A stretch of DNA of 50,102 nt from an uncultured Microbacterium sp. (GTDB taxonomy: Bacteria; Actinomycetota; Actinomycetes; Actinomycetales; Microbacteriaceae): the NCBI GenBank assembly GCA_913774845.1, contig CAJYJO010000018.1:1-50102 (forward strand), given 5' to 3'. Below are positions 47,803 to 50,102 of the stretch, one piece after another; within the stretch, counting starts at the first letter, position 1; the number at the start of each line of letters is the position of its first letter. The notes below the pieces were generated by a model. It was given only the letters and a program-made list of their open reading frames with translations. It searched no databases and was not told the DNA's origin. Both the position numbers and the translations under genes were made by a program.

Positions 47803-48387
47803 ATGGCAGACACCTGGCTCATCGTCGGTCTCGGCAACCCCGGCCCGCGCTACGAGGCCACTCGGCACAACATCGGTCAGATGGTGATGGACGAGCTCGC
47901 GGGGCGGCGGCGCGAGGCTTTCCGTGCGCACAAGGCGAACGCGCGCGTCGTCGAGACGTGGCTGCGACCAGGGGCGGCGAAGCTCGTACTCGCCAAGCTC
48001 AACTGCTTCATGAACGTCTCCGGCGGTCCGGTGGCAGGGCTGGCGCGGTTCTACGGTGTCGAGGCCGAGCGGATCGTCGTCGTGCACGATGAACTCGACA
48101 TCCCCTACGACACCATCAAGCTCAAGACCGGGGGCGGTCACGGCGGGCACAACGGCGTACGCGACATCGCCAAGGCGCTCGGCACCGCGGACTTCCCCCG
48201 CGTCCGCGTCGGCATCGGTCGCCCGATCGGACGGCAGGACCCCGCCGACTGGGTGCTCGACCCGTTCAGCGCGACCGAACGGCAGACCCTGCCGATCCTC
48301 GTCTCGGATGCCGCGGATGCCGTGGAGATCCTGGTCGAGGATGGTCTCGTGGTGGCGCAGCAGCGCTTCCACGCGCCCCGGGCATGA
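47803..48387 (+). CDS. pth: Peptidyl-tRNA hydrolase
   Basis: A 194-residue esterase that releases tRNA from prematurely dropped peptidyl-tRNA. Motifs: VGLGNPGPRYEATRHNIGQMV with the catalytic His, KLNCFMNVSGGPV, VHDELDIPYDTIKLKTGGGHGGHNGVRDI with the conserved Asp and Asn, and FPRVRVGIGRP. ATG 47794 directly abuts GGAAGG, whereas ATG 47803 is 9 nt downstream of it, so 47803 is the better start (MADTWLIVGLGNPG). Confidence 0.95.
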   Translation: MADTWLIVGLGNPGPRYEATRHNIGQMVMDELAGRRREAFRAHKANARVVETWLRPGAAKLVLAKLNCFMNVSGGPVAGLARFYGVEAERIVVVHDELDIPYDTIKLKTGGGHGGHNGVRDIAKALGTADFPRVRVGIGRPIGRQDPADWVLDPFSATERQTLPILVSDAADAVEILVEDGLVVAQQRFHAPRA

Positions 48388-48390
48388 CGC

Positions 48391-48680
48391 GGCGGCTCGG
48401 CCGCCTGCGCTCTGCTGTTGGATTGCTCTGACGGGGACGGAGAGGATCGTCGGGTATCGGGGCATGTCGAGAGGGGCGCCGCGGGGCGGCTCAGTCGCTT
48501 GCGCTCTGCTGCTGGATCGCTGTGACGGGGACGGAGAGGATCGTCGGGTGTCAGCGCATTTCGAGAGGGGCGCCGCGCGGCGGCTCAGTCGCGTGAACTC
48601 CGCCGCTCGATTGCGCTGACGGGGACGGAGAGGATCGTCGGACCGTCGGGTGTCAGGGCGTGTCGAAAGGGGCCTCGCGC
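48391..48680. repeat. 94-bp tandem repeat, three copies, the last being the 3' end of merR
   Basis: Copies start at 48391, 48485 and 48579, with exact 94-bp spacing and about 85 percent likeness by eye. GACGGGGACGGAGAGGATCG is identical in all three. The third copy forms the last 30 or so codons and stop of the merR gene and carries an extra 8 bp. The 197-bp gap between pth and merR contains nothing else. Confidence 0.85.
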
Positions 48681-49382
48681 GGCGAGCCCTCGCTCGAGGA
48701 GAACGGCATCCAGTGCGGCCCAGCAGTCGCCGAGATCGATGAGCCGACCGGTCAACCGCACGCGTGCGCCGCGGTCGGCGGCGGCCACCCTCAGCATCGG
48801 GGTGCCGTCCGCGGCCGCTCGTCCGGGGACCATCACCGTGACGGCGATGACCTGGGGATCCGTCGTCCCGTCGTAGATCTGGACCACCGTTTCCGTGGGG
48901 AGCGGACACAAGCGTTCGCGGAGCCGGCGGGCGACCGCGCCGATCTCCGACTCGTGAGAGACCTGGGCCCGCGACCCGGCCCCGTGCAGATGCGGCAGCG
49001 GTCCGATCTCGAGCGAGCCCTCGATGGCGTCCCGGGCCTCGTCGATCGCCTCGAGGCGCTGATCGAGCAGACGGAGGGCGGCCCGGTCCCGAGCAACGCT
49101 CGCGGCCAGCGTGGAGCGGCGTGCGTCGAGGACGGTCCGCACGCGAGCGAGGTCGCTCGACGAGTCGAGGAGCTCTCGGATCGCGTCGAGCCCGAAACCG
49201 TTGGCGCGAAGCGCGACGATCGTCTGCACGCGACCCTCCTGCTCCGGTTCGTAGGTCCGCGCGCCCGATCGCGGATCCACCGCCGCCGGCGGGAGGATCG
49301 CCGTCGCCTCCCAATGGCGCAGCATGCGAGGAGTGGTTCCTGTGCGGCGGGCGAGTTCGCTGATGGAGAGCATGGACGACAT
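48585..49382 (-). CDS. MerR family transcriptional regulator
   Basis: A 265-residue regulator. The N-terminal winged helix is MLSISELARRTGTTPRMLRHWEATAILPPAAVDPRSGARTYEPEQEGRVQTIVALRANGFGLDAIRELLD. A coiled coil follows (LDARRSTLAASVARDRAALRLLDQRLEAIDEARDAI), then a C-terminal domain of about 150 residues of unknown ligand specificity. There are no CueR-type Cys pairs. ATG 49382 is next to a 19-bp palindrome; ATG 49373 is an equally good start. The ORF extends upstream of the palindrome, but translation from there would run through the operator. Confidence 0.85.
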   Translation of the reverse strand: MSSMLSISELARRTGTTPRMLRHWEATAILPPAAVDPRSGARTYEPEQEGRVQTIVALRANGFGLDAIRELLDSSSDLARVRTVLDARRSTLAASVARDRAALRLLDQRLEAIDEARDAIEGSLEIGPLPHLHGAGSRAQVSHESEIGAVARRLRERLCPLPTETVVQIYDGTTDPQVIAVTVMVPGRAAADGTPMLRVAAADRGARVRLTGRLIDLGDCWAALDAVLLERGLAARGPFRHALTPDGPTILSVPVSAIERRSSRD

Positions 49383-49388
49383 TTCACA

Positions 49389-49407
49389 CCCTGACACGGT
49401 GTCAGGG
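49389..49407. promoter_or_regulatory. 19-bp palindromic operator of merR (CCCTGACACGGTGTCAGGG)
   Basis: Perfect 9-bp arms around one central base lie 7 bp before the merR ATG. This is typical of an autoregulatory MerR-family site. Confidence 0.6.
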
Positions 49408-49530
49408 GGAAGCAGGCGTTGACGCAGCGAGCGCAACATTCTTCGCGGTCTGACCTCGTCGCGCACACGTCGTCGGGCGCCCCCGCGCAATGATCACGGT
49501 TCGAGCGGGCGCGTGGGCGTGTCCGTCTGT

Positions 49531-50102
49531 TCACCGCGCGCACACTCCTGAGGGCGGCGGCGGCTCCTCCCGCGCGAACCGCACGGCTGGTGAGTAGGGC
49601 AGTGGGTGGTCGGTGTAGACCCGCCCGGTGGGTGAGGTGAACTCGATGACCCCGCCGGGCAGTTGCTTCACCTGCCACCGGGTGAATTGTTTCTGGGTGT
49701 GGTGTCTCTGGCAGAAGTGGCAGAGGTTGCACACGTGGGTTTTGCCGCCGAGGGCGTAGTCGAGGTTGTGGTCGATTTCGCAGCGGACGGCGGGGGCGGT
49801 GCAGCCGGGCCACCGGCAGTGTCGGTCGCGGGCGCGGAGGTATCGGTCGATCGCCGCGGTCCGTTGGTAGGTGTCGGTGCAGAGCATGGCCCCGGTGACG
49901 GGGTTTGTCAGTACCCGGTCCCAGGGCACCCTTGTCGCTTCGGCGAGGTGTCGGGCGGTGTCGATGTCGATGGGTCCGTGTCCGACGAGTTCGGCGGGGT
50001 CGATGTTCTCCCGTCCCGGGTCGAGAACCGACAGCGCCGGGACGACGACTTGCACGCGGGCTCGGATGGCGCCGAGGGTGCCGGGTCCGTCGTCGGTGCG
50101 GG
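49531..50102 (-). CDS. HNH endonuclease of the DUF222/13E12 type, 5'-partial
   Basis: The frame remains open to the window edge, so only the C-terminal 190 or so residues are seen. The end of the DUF222 region is TARHLAEATRVPWDRVLTNPVTGAMLCTDTYQRTAAIDRYLRARD. The HNH nuclease motif is complete: HCRWPGCTAPAVRCEIDHNLDYALGGKTHVCNLCHFCQRHHTQKQ (metal Cys pairs and the catalytic His). The protein ends PPPPSGVCAR. This family occurs in many copies per actinobacterial genome, as in the REP13E12 repeats of mycobacteria. Codon use is noticeably less GC-rich than its neighbours (many GGT, GTT, TTG). Its function in the cell is unknown. Confidence 0.88.
   Translation of the reverse strand, partial: RTDDGPGTLGAIRARVQVVVPALSVLDPGRENIDPAELVGHGPIDIDTARHLAEATRVPWDRVLTNPVTGAMLCTDTYQRTAAIDRYLRARDRHCRWPGCTAPAVRCEIDHNLDYALGGKTHVCNLCHFCQRHHTQKQFTRWQVKQLPGGVIEFTSPTGRVYTDHPLPYSPAVRFAREEPPPPSGVCAR

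Noticed and set aside
47527-49314. 595-codon minus-strand frame across rplY, pth and the 94-bp repeats
   Set aside because: It runs antisense through two certain genes. Only its repeat-derived PTILSVPV segment has any likeness to the end of merR.

Overview
The window is high-GC actinobacterial chromosomal DNA, most probably Microbacterium or a close relative in Microbacteriaceae. This rests on very GC-rich third codon positions, frequent GTG starts, 4-bp ATGA/GTGA gene overlaps, many TANNNT -10 boxes placed 6 nt before a start codon (leaderless transcripts), LAxTG-type wall-sorting signals and U-poor terminators. No rRNA, CRISPR array, prophage or intact insertion sequence is visible. One tRNA gene (Gln, anticodon TTG) is present.

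The backbone is a conserved actinobacterial housekeeping block: pmt / rsmI - metG - tatD - ksgA - ispE - ABC-F ATPase - tRNA-Gln - glmU - prs - rplY - pth. The same genes lie close together in Mycobacterium tuberculosis (Rv1002c to Rv1018c). Here the block is opened at several points by accessory genes. A sugar porter sits where rpfB would be expected between tatD and ksgA. A phosphodiesterase and a Stealth-type sugar-phosphate transferase lie between ksgA and ispE. DUF427 and an osmoprotectant ABC transporter lie between ispE and the ABC-F gene. A secreted PHP phosphoesterase, a LAxTG surface protein and a MarR pair precede glmU. A roughly 19-kb accessory stretch separates prs from rplY.

Layout: 1-2.9 kb, a large repeat-rich surface protein whose 5' end runs through a 23-C tract at the window edge; 3.0-3.7 kb, a small unknown protein and insertion-sequence-like end repeats; 3.7-9.6 kb, ATPase, PMT, rsmI, metG, tatD; 9.8-16.0 kb, sugar porter, ksgA, phosphodiesterase, Stealth, ispE (preceded by a leaderless small ORF); 16.3-21.8 kb, DUF427, OpuC-like transporter, ABC-F; 21.9-28.2 kb, PHP protein, surface protein, membrane protein/MarR, tRNA-Gln-glmU-prs; 28.4-31.3 kb, a three-gene extracytosolic flavin module (FMN-binding lipoprotein, ApbE, membrane flavoprotein fused to a reductase); 31.4-34.4 kb, unknown protein and a two-component system; 34.4-41.1 kb, gnd-vanZ plus a gluconate/idonate catabolic locus under a FadR-type regulator; 41.2-46.5 kb, a hydroxyacid-type catabolic cluster under an IclR regulator with two matching palindromic operators; 46.6-48.4 kb, a small membrane protein, rplY, pth; 48.4-50.1 kb, 94-bp tandem repeats, a MerR regulator and the 3' part of an HNH/DUF222 gene.

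The least expected signals are regulatory: overlapping back-to-back -10 boxes driving pmt and rsmI, a leaderless 38-codon ORF ending 2 nt before ispE, a tRNA that ends 1 nt before the glmU start codon, a poly-C tract inside a surface-protein gene, and a heptamer (GGATGCC/GGCATCC) that recurs about 80 times across the window.
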